Notes: generated from the sequence alone by a model not told the origin. Shown: positions 1 to 7,463, counted from the stretch's first letter. The stretch: 13,556 nt of DNA from Candidatus Woesearchaeota archaeon (GCA_016185955.1 JACPMQ010000078.1:1-13556); one strand, 5' to 3'. A program made the numbers and translations.

Positions 1-65
1 CCATTTTTGCTGACAATGGTTTTTCCAATCAGCTGCCTTGAAAATTTTTTATCCTCTTCTGCCAT
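1..65 (-). CDS. Probable PRC-barrel domain protein, N-terminal fragment
   Basis: Only the first 21 codons are present; the gene runs off the left edge. Reading leftward from the ATG at 65-63, the protein starts MAEEDKKFSRQLIGKTIVSK. The phrase 'LIGKTIVSKNG' resembles the opening strand of archaeal PRC-barrel proteins, small beta-barrel proteins of largely unknown role in RNA metabolism and other processes. A G5 run at 76-72 lies 6 nt before the ATG and could act as a weak ribosome binding site. A TATA-like box at 106-117 puts the expected transcript start about 20 nt before the ATG. The assignment rests on a very short fragment; the existence of a coding start here is better supported than the family. 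Confidence 0.45.
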   Translation of the reverse strand, partial: MAEEDKKFSRQLIGKTIVSKN

Positions 66-105
66 AATATTCCCCCATCAGTAAATAAGGAATTAGTAAG
101 TTAAG

Positions 106-117
106 TTATATTTAAAT
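106..117 (-). promoter_or_regulatory. TATA-like box for the left-edge gene
   Basis: Read on the minus strand the sequence is ATTTAAATATAA. It is centred about 46 nt before the ATG at 65, so the mRNA should have a leader of roughly 20 nt. It lies just beyond the stop codon of the Cas4-like gene, so the left-edge gene probably has its own promoter. Confidence 0.45.
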
Positions 118-125
118 GTTTTGTT

Positions 126-977
126 TTAGTTTTTATTAATTTCTGAAAGCAAAACAGTTATTGTTTCATCGCTGTAGCATGTTTCCTTTAGGCTGCAGCC
201 AGCGCATTTATTTCTATTTTCGCAGTAAGCAGGTACATAATGGCTTTTTAATAGCTCCTTTACTTTATTGATTAAATCCATAATTTCATCTTTCATAAAT
301 GGGTTTATAGTTATTTGCCTAATCTCTCTTGCATCGAGATAATATACCATTGCTTTGTTGATTGGCTTTTGAAATTTTTCTTCAAGAAGCAATGCATAAG
401 CTGCTAGCTGTATTCTATGGCTATGCCATATCCCTTCTTTTGGCGCCTTTCCGGTTTTTAGCTCTATTGGAATATAATTATTTTCGTGCATTTCTATGCG
501 GTCAATTATCCCAATCAGCTCCAAGGTTTCTGAATCTATCCTTAGCTCTGATACAATTTTAGGAGTCAATTTTTCCCACAATTCCTTGCCATAGATATTA
601 TGCTGCTGCACAAAATTAAAAATATTCTTTGCTCTGCTTTCTGCTTCTAAAGAAAGAGTGCCCCATACATCCTTGAAGATATCTGCCAGCTTAAGGTTAA
701 ATGCTTTTAACTTTATGCTATTTTTGATTATTTTTTCTCTTAATGTTTTTGAATATTTTTTTATATATGAAGATAGGATTTTGTTATAGTCGCTGTTTTC
801 TGCTATTGAAACTGCTATTTTTTCTTCCTGCTTGTTTATAGAGTTATAAACTTCGTGCCTTAATGTCCCCAGAAGAATGCTTTCCTTAGGGAGCTCTTCA
901 AGGGCAAGCACTTGCTGCAGAAATAGCTTTCTTGGGCAATAAAGATAAGAACTCAGCATTGACACATGAATTTTCAT
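126..977 (-). CDS. cas4: Cas4/RecB-like PD-(D/E)XK Fe-S exonuclease
   Basis: Predicted 283-aa DNA exonuclease of the Cas4/RecB-like nuclease family. The sequence shows the family signature: N-terminal SSYLYCPRKLF with C14, then H41, D159 (GIIDRIE), the E172-x-K174 catalytic pair (IELKTG), and the QxxxY motif at Q190/Y194. A C-terminal cysteine group C258, C261, C267 (CX2CX5C) with C14 would bind the 4Fe-4S cluster. The start at ATG 977 is preferred because an upstream extension of 25 codons would translate through the TATA box at 993-1006; from ATG 977 the mRNA would be leaderless. About 118 residues separate H41 from D159, far more than in compact Cas4 proteins, and the extra part is helical and lysine-rich. 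No cas1, cas2 or CRISPR array is visible in the window, so a housekeeping DNA-repair role is as likely as spacer processing. Divergent from tyrS. Confidence 0.8.
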   Translation of the reverse strand: MKIHVSMLSSYLYCPRKLFLQQVLALEELPKESILLGTLRHEVYNSINKQEEKIAVSIAENSDYNKILSSYIKKYSKTLREKIIKNSIKLKAFNLKLADIFKDVWGTLSLEAESRAKNIFNFVQQHNIYGKELWEKLTPKIVSELRIDSETLELIGIIDRIEMHENNYIPIELKTGKAPKEGIWHSHRIQLAAYALLLEEKFQKPINKAMVYYLDAREIRQITINPFMKDEIMDLINKVKELLKSHYVPAYCENRNKCAGCSLKETCYSDETITVLLSEINKN

Positions 978-992
978 TTTATAGATGAAGCG

Positions 993-1006
993 TTTTAAAT
1001 TTAAAT
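993..1006 (-). promoter_or_regulatory. TATA-like box for the Cas4-like gene
   Basis: The AT-rich block ATTTAAATTTAAAA (minus strand) is centred about 23 nt upstream of the ATG at 977. An archaeal transcript start 25 nt downstream would fall on or next to that ATG, which supports it over the upstream in-frame start at 1052. Confidence 0.5.
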
Positions 1007-1037
1007 AGTTTATGCGCAAATGTCCACTGCATGCCAA

Positions 1038-1047
1038 AATATTTAAA
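1038..1047 (+). promoter_or_regulatory. TATA-like box for tyrS
   Basis: AATATTTAAA is centred about 28 nt before the tyrS ATG at 1071. The expected transcript start is within a few nucleotides of the ATG, so the mRNA is leaderless or nearly so. It sits roughly 40 bp from the oppositely facing Cas4 box in a 93-bp divergent gap. Confidence 0.55.
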
Positions 1048-1070
1048 TGCAAACTTAAAACAATAAGGAT

Positions 1071-2147
1071 ATGGAGATTGTAGAAAGGCTGAGCCTAATT
1101 AAAGAAGTTGGTGAGGAAATAGTAACAGAAGAAGGGCTAAAGCATTTACTCGAAACAAAAAAAAATCCTATTGCCTATGACGGCTTTGAGCCTTCTGGAA
1201 GAAGCGTGCATATAGCGCAAGGGCTTCTAAGAGCTATAAATGTCAATAAGATGACTAAAGCTGGCTGTAAATTTATTTTTCTTGTGGCAGATTGGCATGC
1301 GTGGGCAAACAATAAACTTGGAGGTGATTTAGAAAAAATACAGAAGGTTGGCAAATACCTTATAGAAGTATGGAAAGCCTGCGATATGGACTTAAAAAAT
1401 GTGGAATTTATTTGGGCTAATGAGCTTATGAAAGAGCAGGAATACTTAAAAACAGTAATGCAAATAGCAAGAAACAGCACTGTTAAAAGAATTGTCAGAT
1501 GCTCGCAAATTATGGGGAGGAAAGAGGACGAGGCTTTGCAAGCCTCTCAAATATTTTATCCATGCATGCAATGCGCGGATATATTCCATCTAAAAGCCGA
1601 TATTACTCAGCTTGGCATGGACCAAAGAAAGGTTAATGTGCTTGCAAGAGAGATTGCCCATAAACTCGATTTTTGGAAGCCAGTTATAGTGAGCCATCAT
1701 ATGCTCATGGGATTGGGAGAGCCTCCAAAACATAGCAATACAGAAGAAAGGATTATTGAAATGAAAATGTCTAAAAGCAAGCCGGATAATGCTATATTTA
1801 TGGATGACAATGAAGAAGAAGTTAAAAGAAAGATTGCAAAGGCTTACTGTCCTGAAGGCATTATAGCAGAAAATCCGATTTTGGAGTATTGCAAGTGTAT
1901 ACTCTTTGAAAAATTTAATTCAATAAAGATAGAAAGGGCTGAAAAATTCGGAGGTAATGTTGAATTTGCATCTTATGCCGAGCTTGAAATGGCATTTTTA
2001 CAAAAAAAATTGCATCCAACAGATTTAAAGAAGGGTGTTGCAGAGCACTTAAATATGCTAATAAAGCCTGTAAGAAACAAGCTGGAAAAAAATCAGGTTG
2101 CCAGTAAGCTATCTGAAGAGATAAAAAGTTTTGAAGTAACGAGGTAA
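1071..2147 (+). CDS. tyrS: Tyrosyl-tRNA synthetase, archaeal type
   Basis: Class I synthetase (358 aa) that charges tRNA-Tyr with tyrosine in the cytoplasm. The ATP-binding HIGH-like motif is HIAQ at 47-50, following YDGFEPSGRSV. The KMSKS loop is exact at 232-236. Tyrosine-binding residues expected of the archaeal/eukaryotic branch are in place: Y36, Y163, Q167 and D170 (YPCMQCAD), and Q185 (MDQRKVN). These separate it from the related tryptophanyl enzyme. Length is normal for archaea, without the bacterial S4-like C-terminal domain. Transcribed alone from the promoter at 1038-1047 and divergent from the Cas4-like gene; it faces the M16 peptidase gene across a 249-bp spacer. I see no truncation or missing key residue. 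Confidence 0.97.
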   Translation: MEIVERLSLIKEVGEEIVTEEGLKHLLETKKNPIAYDGFEPSGRSVHIAQGLLRAINVNKMTKAGCKFIFLVADWHAWANNKLGGDLEKIQKVGKYLIEVWKACDMDLKNVEFIWANELMKEQEYLKTVMQIARNSTVKRIVRCSQIMGRKEDEALQASQIFYPCMQCADIFHLKADITQLGMDQRKVNVLAREIAHKLDFWKPVIVSHHMLMGLGEPPKHSNTEERIIEMKMSKSKPDNAIFMDDNEEEVKRKIAKAYCPEGIIAENPILEYCKCILFEKFNSIKIERAEKFGGNVEFASYAELEMAFLQKKLHPTDLKKGVAEHLNMLIKPVRNKLEKNQVASKLSEEIKSFEVTR

Positions 2148-2209
2148 ATCAATTCGATTGGTGGAATTTTCGATTCTTAGTTAATGGCATAAAAAACATT
2201 CTGAATTTG

Positions 2210-2233
2210 AGTATGTTTACTATTTTTAATACT
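2210..2233 (+). terminator. Possible T-rich terminator after tyrS
   Basis: A short inverted repeat (AGTAT at 2210-2214, ATACT at 2229-2233) encloses a T-rich loop that includes TTTTT at 2223-2227, about 75 nt after the tyrS stop. Archaeal polymerase stops at oligo-T on the coding strand, so this is the best tyrS terminator candidate. The hairpin itself is weak. Confidence 0.3.
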
Positions 2234-2256
2234 GCCTTCAGCAAATTACACTGCTC

Positions 2257-2286
2257 GGCAAAATTCTTCTGCCATTGAATTTTGCC
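2257..2286. repeat. Perfect 10-bp inverted repeat in convergent spacer
   Basis: GGCAAAATTC (2257-2266) pairs perfectly with GAATTTTGCC (2277-2286) around a 10-nt loop. It lies in the spacer between the convergent tyrS and M16 genes and is the first of three adjacent hairpins. It could protect or define 3' ends on either strand; the function is inferred. Confidence 0.55.
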
Positions 2287-2292
2287 TCGCCA

Positions 2293-2329
2293 ATTTATTC
2301 ATTATTGCCAATGAATAGAATGAATAAAT
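2293..2329. repeat. Perfect 11-bp inverted repeat with an alternative pairing
   Basis: ATTTATTCATT (2293-2303) pairs perfectly with AATGAATAAAT (2319-2329) around a 15-nt loop. The loop contains another AATGAAT (2310-2316) that can pair with ATTCATT (2297-2303) around a 6-nt loop. The two folds are mutually exclusive because AATGAAT occurs twice. AT-rich and only 6 bp beyond the previous hairpin. Confidence 0.5.
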
Positions 2330-2334
2330 GCTAT

Positions 2335-2369
2335 ATAACCTTATATTTTCCGCGAAGCGATAAAGTTAT
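2335..2369. repeat. Interrupted hairpin near the 3' end of the M16 gene
   Basis: ATAAC (2335-2339) pairs with GTTAT (2365-2369). After one mismatch TTAT pairs with ATAA, and a CGC-GAA-GCG tip closes the fold (2351-2359). It lies 28 bp beyond the M16 stop codon and is a candidate M16 terminator or 3'-end structure. Weaker than the two preceding repeats. I see no gene in 2148-2396. Confidence 0.35.
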
Positions 2370-2396
2370 TTTAAAACGGAATTAATGCCCAAAATA

Positions 2397-3605
2397 CTAT
2401 CCCTGCTCGATAACAATCAAAGTATATTTGTTATTTAAATATTTCTTTGCAGCCTTTTTTACATCATCAGCTTTGACTTTTTTTATATTTTTAATGTAAT
2501 CATTTGCTAAGGCTGCATTCTTTATAGTTTCCCAAAAGGCAAGATTGTCTGTCACTTGGAAAGTATCTTCCATATTCAAAGCGTGGCTGCCTTCAATGTA
2601 ATTTTTTGCATCTTCTATATCATTGTTATTTATGTTTTCCAGCCTCTTAAATTGCTGCAAAATTATTTTTTTTGATTTATCTATGTTTTTTTTATCTAAA
2701 TTTGCAAAAACTGCGAAAAAGCCGTAGTCTTTTTCATGCTCATTTTGAACTCCCACTTGGTAAGCTAAGCCGAGTTTGTTCCTAACCTCATCAAAAATCC
2801 AGCCTGACTGTCCTTTTCCAAGAATAGCAGTTATCACATCCAAAGTATAGCTGTCTTTATGCAATCTTGGAACTGACTTGTAACCCAGAACAATATAAGA
2901 ATTGAAAGTCTTTCTTTTCTCCACAAACTTCTTAAGCCTTAATTGTAAAGGCTCGTTGATAACTTTCCTGCGAAAGGGCTTTTTAGGCCTCATGGAGCCA
3001 AAATATTTTTTAACTTTTTCCTGAACATTGCTGACATTGCCAGCAACAGACACCACCATATTATTGGGGGCATAATGCCTAAAGTAATAATCAATAATAG
3101 TTTTCTTGCTTAGACCTTTTATAGTTTCTTTAGTTCCGTAAGTGGGGTTTTTTGCAGGATGCCTCTCAAACAAGTTTTTCTGGAAAAGTATCCATTGGTA
3201 TTGCTTTGCGTCATCATTGACCATATTTATTTCCTTGAATATTACACTTTTTTCCTTTTCAATCATCTTTTCATCAAAAACAGAGTTCATTATCATATCA
3301 GAGAGTATTTCCAAAGCTATGTCAAAATGCTTGTTGATAATCTTAATAAAGAATGATGTCCTGTCTCCGCAAGTGTAAGCATTAAATTCAGCGCCGTATT
3401 TTTCAATTTCATTAGCTATAATTCTGCTGTTCTTTCTTTTTTTAGTCCCTTCAAAAAGCATGTGTTCCAGAAAATGGGAAATCCCCCTAACATTTGCGCT
3501 TTCATAGTTAGAGCCCACCATGAAAGTTATTTCAACAGCTACGGATTTTGAGGGTTTTTTTTCAAAAATCACGGTTATTCCATTTTCTAATTTTTGTTTT
3601 ATCAT
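2397..3605 (-). CDS. M16-family zinc metallopeptidase
   Basis: Predicted 402-aa zinc peptidase of the M16 (pitrilysin/processing peptidase) family, which cuts unfolded peptides inside a clamshell dimer. The inverted zinc motif HXXEH is HFLEH at residues 44-48; the third ligand, E125, lies 77 residues after the second histidine, as expected. The C-terminal half carries the usual R-x-x-x-G-L-A-Y segment (VRNKLGLAYQVG). Length fits a single two-domain subunit that would work as a dimer. No signal peptide or membrane segment, so cytoplasmic action is likely. The ATG at 3605 is preferred over a TTG three codons upstream: a TATA-like box is centred 27 nt before it. Divergent from the M24 peptidase gene and adjacent to the peptidase/PAN run, which supports a role in peptide turnover. 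Confidence 0.92.
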   Translation of the reverse strand: MIKQKLENGITVIFEKKPSKSVAVEITFMVGSNYESANVRGISHFLEHMLFEGTKKRKNSRIIANEIEKYGAEFNAYTCGDRTSFFIKIINKHFDIALEILSDMIMNSVFDEKMIEKEKSVIFKEINMVNDDAKQYQWILFQKNLFERHPAKNPTYGTKETIKGLSKKTIIDYYFRHYAPNNMVVSVAGNVSNVQEKVKKYFGSMRPKKPFRRKVINEPLQLRLKKFVEKRKTFNSYIVLGYKSVPRLHKDSYTLDVITAILGKGQSGWIFDEVRNKLGLAYQVGVQNEHEKDYGFFAVFANLDKKNIDKSKKIILQQFKRLENINNNDIEDAKNYIEGSHALNMEDTFQVTDNLAFWETIKNAALANDYIKNIKKVKADDVKKAAKKYLNNKYTLIVIEQG

Positions 3606-3616
3606 TTTTAGCAAAA

Positions 3617-3626
3617 GATTTAAACT
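3617..3626 (+). promoter_or_regulatory. TATA-like box for the M24-M29 operon
   Basis: GATTTAAACT is centred about 28 nt before the ATG at 3650, so the transcript should start at or just before that ATG. This decides the start: the longer in-frame ORF from 3548 would begin upstream of the promoter, inside the M16 coding region. Confidence 0.5.
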
Positions 3627-3637
3627 GTTTAATTATT
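3627..3637 (-). promoter_or_regulatory. TATA-like box for the M16 gene
   Basis: AATAATTAAAC (minus strand) is centred about 27 nt before the M16 ATG at 3605. It directly abuts the oppositely facing box of the M24 gene, so both promoters fit in a 44-bp gap. Confidence 0.45.
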
Positions 3638-3649
3638 TTTCCTTATCAG

Positions 3650-4720
3650 ATGAAAATCAATGGGTTAAAAAACATTTTGGAAAAAAAGAATCTGGATTTT
3701 GCGTTGTTTTTTAATTTTGATTCTATGGAGTGCAACGCAAATATGTCTTATTTTTCTTCTTACAATGGATTAGGAGCTTTAATAATCCCTAAAAAAGATA
3801 TGCCTTTTCTGTTAGTGCCTAAAATGGAGCTAGAGCGGGCTAAATATTCCAAAATTAAACATGCTTATGCCTTGGAAAAAAAGAGATTTTTTGAATCTGT
3901 TTATGGCAAATTAAAAAGTAAAGGCATTAAGGCAAAGAGGATTGGAATAGACTATAATAGCTCTACATTAAATTTTTACAGGAATTTTAGAAAACAGTTT
4001 AAGAATGTAAAAATTAAGGATATATCTTCAGACTGCTTTAGGTTAAGGGAAATTAAAACTAAAAATGAAAAGGCCACATTAAAAAAATCTTGCAGTCACG
4101 CAAGCAAGATACTGGAAAATGCTATAAAAAACATAAAAGAATTTAATACAGAATCTGAAGTTGCAGCTTTTTTGGAGCATGAATCAAAAAAGCTGGGATT
4201 GAATATGGCATTCAAGCCTATTGTCGCTTCAGGAAACAATGCAAGCATGCCTCATTACATGCCAAAAAATATAAAACTGAAAAAAGGCTTTTGCGTTATA
4301 GATTTCGGAGTTAAGTATAAAGGGTATTGCTCCGATATCAGCAGGACAATATATCTTGGGAACGCAACTAAAAAAGAAAAAAGGATTTATGATTTTATGC
4401 TTAATACACAGAAACAAATTATTGAAAACCTAAAAATAGGAGATTGCTGCGGCGCTATATATGATAAATGCATAAAAAATTTAGGAGACTGCTCAAAATA
4501 TTTTATTCACGGGCTTGGGCATGGCATTGGAATAGAGATTCACGAATCTCCAAATATAACGCTTAACTCTAAAGATTCTATTGAAGAAAACATGGCTTTT
4601 ACTATAGAGCCAGGAATATATACCCCGAAAAAATTTGGGATTAGGATAGAAGACACTATTTTTATGGAAAAGAAGCCACTAATTCTTACAAAAGTTACGA
4701 AAGATTTATTAAGAATCTAA
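3650..4720 (+). CDS. M24-family metallopeptidase (Xaa-Pro peptidase-like)
   Basis: Predicted 356-aa cytoplasmic peptidase of the M24 'pita-bread' fold, most like Xaa-Pro dipeptidase/aminopeptidase, which cleaves bonds before proline. All five metal ligands are visible: D218 and D229 (VIDFG...CSDISRT), H291 (HGLGHGIG), E320 (TIEPG) and E334 (IRIEDT). The N-terminal ~120 residues match the creatinase-type N domain that prolidases have and methionine aminopeptidases lack. The ATG at 3650 is chosen over the ORF start at 3548 because the extra 34 codons lie in the M16 gene and promoter. First gene of an operon: the long M29-like peptidase follows after 14 nt. Exact substrate (dipeptide or longer) cannot be read from sequence. 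Confidence 0.93.
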   Translation: MKINGLKNILEKKNLDFALFFNFDSMECNANMSYFSSYNGLGALIIPKKDMPFLLVPKMELERAKYSKIKHAYALEKKRFFESVYGKLKSKGIKAKRIGIDYNSSTLNFYRNFRKQFKNVKIKDISSDCFRLREIKTKNEKATLKKSCSHASKILENAIKNIKEFNTESEVAAFLEHESKKLGLNMAFKPIVASGNNASMPHYMPKNIKLKKGFCVIDFGVKYKGYCSDISRTIYLGNATKKEKRIYDFMLNTQKQIIENLKIGDCCGAIYDKCIKNLGDCSKYFIHGLGHGIGIEIHESPNITLNSKDSIEENMAFTIEPGIYTPKKFGIRIEDTIFMEKKPLILTKVTKDLLRI

Positions 4721-4734
4721 AAGTTCATTTTTTT

Positions 4735-6495
4735 ATGAAATATGACGAGAGAATCTTTAATTCTTCTGTAGAGGAATACAAGGAAATGCTAATTAATTCC
4801 AAAGGCTCTTTTTTAATAGTGTTTGACATAAGCAATAAAGAGGCTTTTTTGTCAATAGCGCCTTTGTCAGGGGCTATGCACGAGCTTAATTTAGAAGTTT
4901 GCGCTATTGGCATAGACAAGAAATCTGAAAATTTGGATGCGCTTTATGAAGTATGGAATGCTTACAAAAGAAAAAATGAGAATAGCGATAAAGCAACGGC
5001 ATTAATCAAATTTATAAGCGAAGTTGAGAAAAAAAGCGAAGGAAATTTTGAAAAATTATTTAACATGCCGCATATATTGCAAGCGAATGATTCTTGTTTT
5101 GAAGGCGCGTTTACACTGCCTTTCAGGCATGAGTGGTTTAAAGATTACAGAGAGAAGGAATTGGGAGATACATGCAAAAAGATATGGAAAGAAGTTTATA
5201 ATTTAAAAGAAAATGAAAATGTTTCTATAGGCTTTGCTTTAATACCTAAGAAAGAGATGCTTGGCCATCCATTGGAAGATTATCTCGATTCTTATGCTAT
5301 TATATGGAACATGAATTTTAGCTGCAAAAACTACGCAAAAGTTTCTATGAATGCTTACACACAAAAAAAGTCAATGCTGGAAAAGGGCGAGCCTGTTTCT
5401 GAATTAAGGGCTGTCTTATTAGGCTGCGAGCTGTGCAAAGATGCAGACGAAAAAATTTTCATAGAATACAAAAAAGCGTCAGAAATATTAAAATTAAATA
5501 GAGTTAAGCCTATTGATGCCTCTTTTTTCATCGCTGGTAAAGGTTACTCTGGCAAGCATATTTTTGGAGAAGTAATAGGGTATCCATCATTAAATAAAAA
5601 GACAAGATGGCAGAGTCCTAGCCAGATGATCTACAAGCTGGATTTTTTCCCGCAAACTGCTTTAGATGACAGGCAACCTGCAGCAAGAGTCGGTTTTACA
5701 GAGACCTTGCCTATAGATATATTTATTGAAACGTGCAATATTGACTGGAAAAAAATGAGAGAGAGAAATCAAAAAACCAAGGAAGTGGCTGACAAATGCA
5801 GCGTTATTAAAGTTTCCGGTGAAAATATTAATGGCTTGAAAACTGAGTTTGAAGTTGGGCTTGTAAAGCCTGACAAAACGCATAGATGGGTAAGAACTTC
5901 TGATACAGATGTAAGGGAAAAAATTAACTCTGAATATTTTAAGAGAACAGGAATAATGGCAGGAACAATGGCTAATCTCCCGGGAGGAGAAGCTTTTACA
6001 ACTCCTGAATATGTCAAAGGCACTATTGTAGGAGATGTGGTTATAAGCATTGACCAAAGCTACATGCTATCAGAAAAAGAGCCTCTGGTTATAGAGTCTG
6101 ATGGGAAAGAGTATAAGGTAATATCTGGCCCTGAGGAGATAATAAAAAAACTTGAGGAAAAGAAGAAAGAATGTTGGCAGATGATCTTAAACCAAGAAAA
6201 ATTTAAGAGCTTGCCTCATGACATTATTGAGCTTAAGAAAAAGAACTTCAACATGATAAATGAGTTTGCGATAAATACAAATCCAAATGCAAAGCTGTGT
6301 GAATACCTCATAGTTAATGAAAAAATAGCAAAGATGATGCATATTGCATTAGGCTCTGGATTCGAGCCTGACAGGGCAACAGAATACCATACCGATATTG
6401 TTATAAATGCCCCAAGGCAGAAAATGGATGTCTATGGAATAGATGAAAATGGCAAACAACACTGGATTATAAAAAAGGGGGAATTTGTCATATAG
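4735..6495 (+). CDS. Long M29-like aminopeptidase (586 aa)
   Basis: Predicted metal-dependent aminopeptidase related to family M29 (AmpS/PepS/aminopeptidase T type). The C-terminal half has the family ligands: E419 in NLPGGEAFTTPE, E510 in EFAINTN, H536 in MHIALGSG, and H552/D554 in YHTDIVI. Their spacing (91, 26, 16, 2) parallels the short paralogue encoded next door. The protein is about 180 residues longer than usual M29 enzymes; extra length is mainly in the first ~300 residues, where I recognise no second catalytic domain. The region around 120-340 is probably a diverged or expanded N domain. No signal peptide. The M24 gene ends 14 nt upstream and the short M29 gene begins 2 nt downstream, so all three should share a transcript. 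Part of the T7 run before the ATG could reduce read-through. Confidence 0.82.
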   Translation: MKYDERIFNSSVEEYKEMLINSKGSFLIVFDISNKEAFLSIAPLSGAMHELNLEVCAIGIDKKSENLDALYEVWNAYKRKNENSDKATALIKFISEVEKKSEGNFEKLFNMPHILQANDSCFEGAFTLPFRHEWFKDYREKELGDTCKKIWKEVYNLKENENVSIGFALIPKKEMLGHPLEDYLDSYAIIWNMNFSCKNYAKVSMNAYTQKKSMLEKGEPVSELRAVLLGCELCKDADEKIFIEYKKASEILKLNRVKPIDASFFIAGKGYSGKHIFGEVIGYPSLNKKTRWQSPSQMIYKLDFFPQTALDDRQPAARVGFTETLPIDIFIETCNIDWKKMRERNQKTKEVADKCSVIKVSGENINGLKTEFEVGLVKPDKTHRWVRTSDTDVREKINSEYFKRTGIMAGTMANLPGGEAFTTPEYVKGTIVGDVVISIDQSYMLSEKEPLVIESDGKEYKVISGPEEIIKKLEEKKKECWQMILNQEKFKSLPHDIIELKKKNFNMINEFAINTNPNAKLCEYLIVNEKIAKMMHIALGSGFEPDRATEYHTDIVINAPRQKMDVYGIDENGKQHWIIKKGEFVI

Positions 6496-6497
6496 AA

Positions 6498-7463
6498 ATG
6501 TTATATGCTAAAATTGTCTTAAAAAAATGCTTATGCTTAAAGAGGAATGAAAGATTCCTCATAATTACTGATTCTAAGCTTTGTAGGATAAGCATGGATT
6601 TTTTAAACCAAGCCAAGAAAATTACAGACAAAGTTAAGCTAATTAAGATTCCGATAGCAAAAGTAAATGGCGTTGAGCCTCCTAAAGATGTTGCAGAAGA
6701 GATGATGAAATGTGATGCTGGGCTTTTTATAACTGCAAAATCTCTAACTCATACTCAAGCAAGAAAAAATGCTTGCGAACATGGAGCTAGAATAGCCACT
6801 ATGCCCGGAATTAACAAAGGAATACTAAAACGCGCTATAAAAATTAATTATGCTAAATTAAAAAAGTTTAACATGAAGCTTGCTGGTATATTAAATAGAG
6901 GCAAAAAAGTTAGCATAAAAACAAAAGTTGGGACAGATATAAATTTTAGCATTAAAGGCAGAAAGGCTTACGGAACCAATTCAGGAATATATAATAGAAA
7001 AGGCTCTTTTGGAAATCTTCCTTCAGGAGAAGTTTTTATTGCGCCTGTAGAAGGCACTGCTAATGGCATTTTTGTAGCTGATGCTTCTTTTGCAGGAATA
7101 GGAAAATTAACAAAACCGATAAGTGTGCATGTTAAAGATGGCTATGCTTATGAAATTATTGGAAACAAAGCAAAAAAGCTGGAAATGCTGCTTGATTCTG
7201 CTGGAAAAAACGCAAGAAATATTGCTGAATTTGGAATTGGCACAAACAAAAAAGCTAAAGTTTCCGGTATTGTTCTGGAAGATGAAAAGGCTATAGGAAC
7301 GTGCCACATTGCGCTTGGGAATAATTTTGGCTTTGGAGGAAAAATAAATGTGCCGCTGCATATTGACGGAATTATTAAAAGCCCGAGCATAACAGTTGAT
7401 GGAAAAAAGATTATGGAATTTGGAAGATTCACAATGATAAAACCACGTAAATCGTGCCGGTAA
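6498..7463 (+). CDS. Short M29-like aminopeptidase (321 aa)
   Basis: Predicted M29-type aminopeptidase. It carries E178 in NLPSGEVFIAPVEG, E244 in AEFGIGTN, H270 in CHIALGNN and H288/D290 in LHIDGI. The E-to-E distance (66) equals that in bacterial aminopeptidase T as I recall it, and the ligand order is conserved. At 321 aa it is shorter than typical M29 enzymes (about 370-410 aa), mainly in the N-terminal domain. It begins 2 nt after the stop of the long paralogue, so the two are probably translationally coupled and may form a hetero-oligomer (inference; M29 enzymes are dimers). The stop codon TAA (7461-7463) forms the first three bases of a 37-bp hairpin repeat. Confidence 0.87.
   Translation: MLYAKIVLKKCLCLKRNERFLIITDSKLCRISMDFLNQAKKITDKVKLIKIPIAKVNGVEPPKDVAEEMMKCDAGLFITAKSLTHTQARKNACEHGARIATMPGINKGILKRAIKINYAKLKKFNMKLAGILNRGKKVSIKTKVGTDINFSIKGRKAYGTNSGIYNRKGSFGNLPSGEVFIAPVEGTANGIFVADASFAGIGKLTKPISVHVKDGYAYEIIGNKAKKLEMLLDSAGKNARNIAEFGIGTNKKAKVSGIVLEDEKAIGTCHIALGNNFGFGGKINVPLHIDGIIKSPSITVDGKKIMEFGRFTMIKPRKSCR

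Noticed and set aside
978..1052. 25-codon N-terminal extension of the Cas4-like protein
   Set aside because: It translates through the TATA box and lacks the family's start; the ATG at 977 directly precedes the conserved SSYLYCPRK motif.
2160..2170. Third copy of the 37-bp repeat, from TGGAATTTT near 2162
   Set aside because: Only nine bases of one arm match and the pairing arm is missing; expected by chance in AT-rich DNA.
2151..2182. Possible tRNA T-arm (TTCGATT motifs) after tyrS
   Set aside because: The flanking bases do not form a T stem, and no acceptor, D or anticodon arms can be built around it.
3548..3649. Longer M24 frame whose first 34 residues look like a hydrophobic signal or membrane segment (FHFLIFVLSFL)
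   Set aside because: These codons overlap the start of the M16 gene on the other strand and the TATA boxes. The hydrophobicity is a by-product of reading AT-rich coding DNA in antisense. The M24 protein begins at 3650.
5662..6057. Antisense open frame of 131 codons inside the long M29 gene
   Set aside because: No recognisable domain; the opposite strand encodes the conserved M29 motifs in the same interval.
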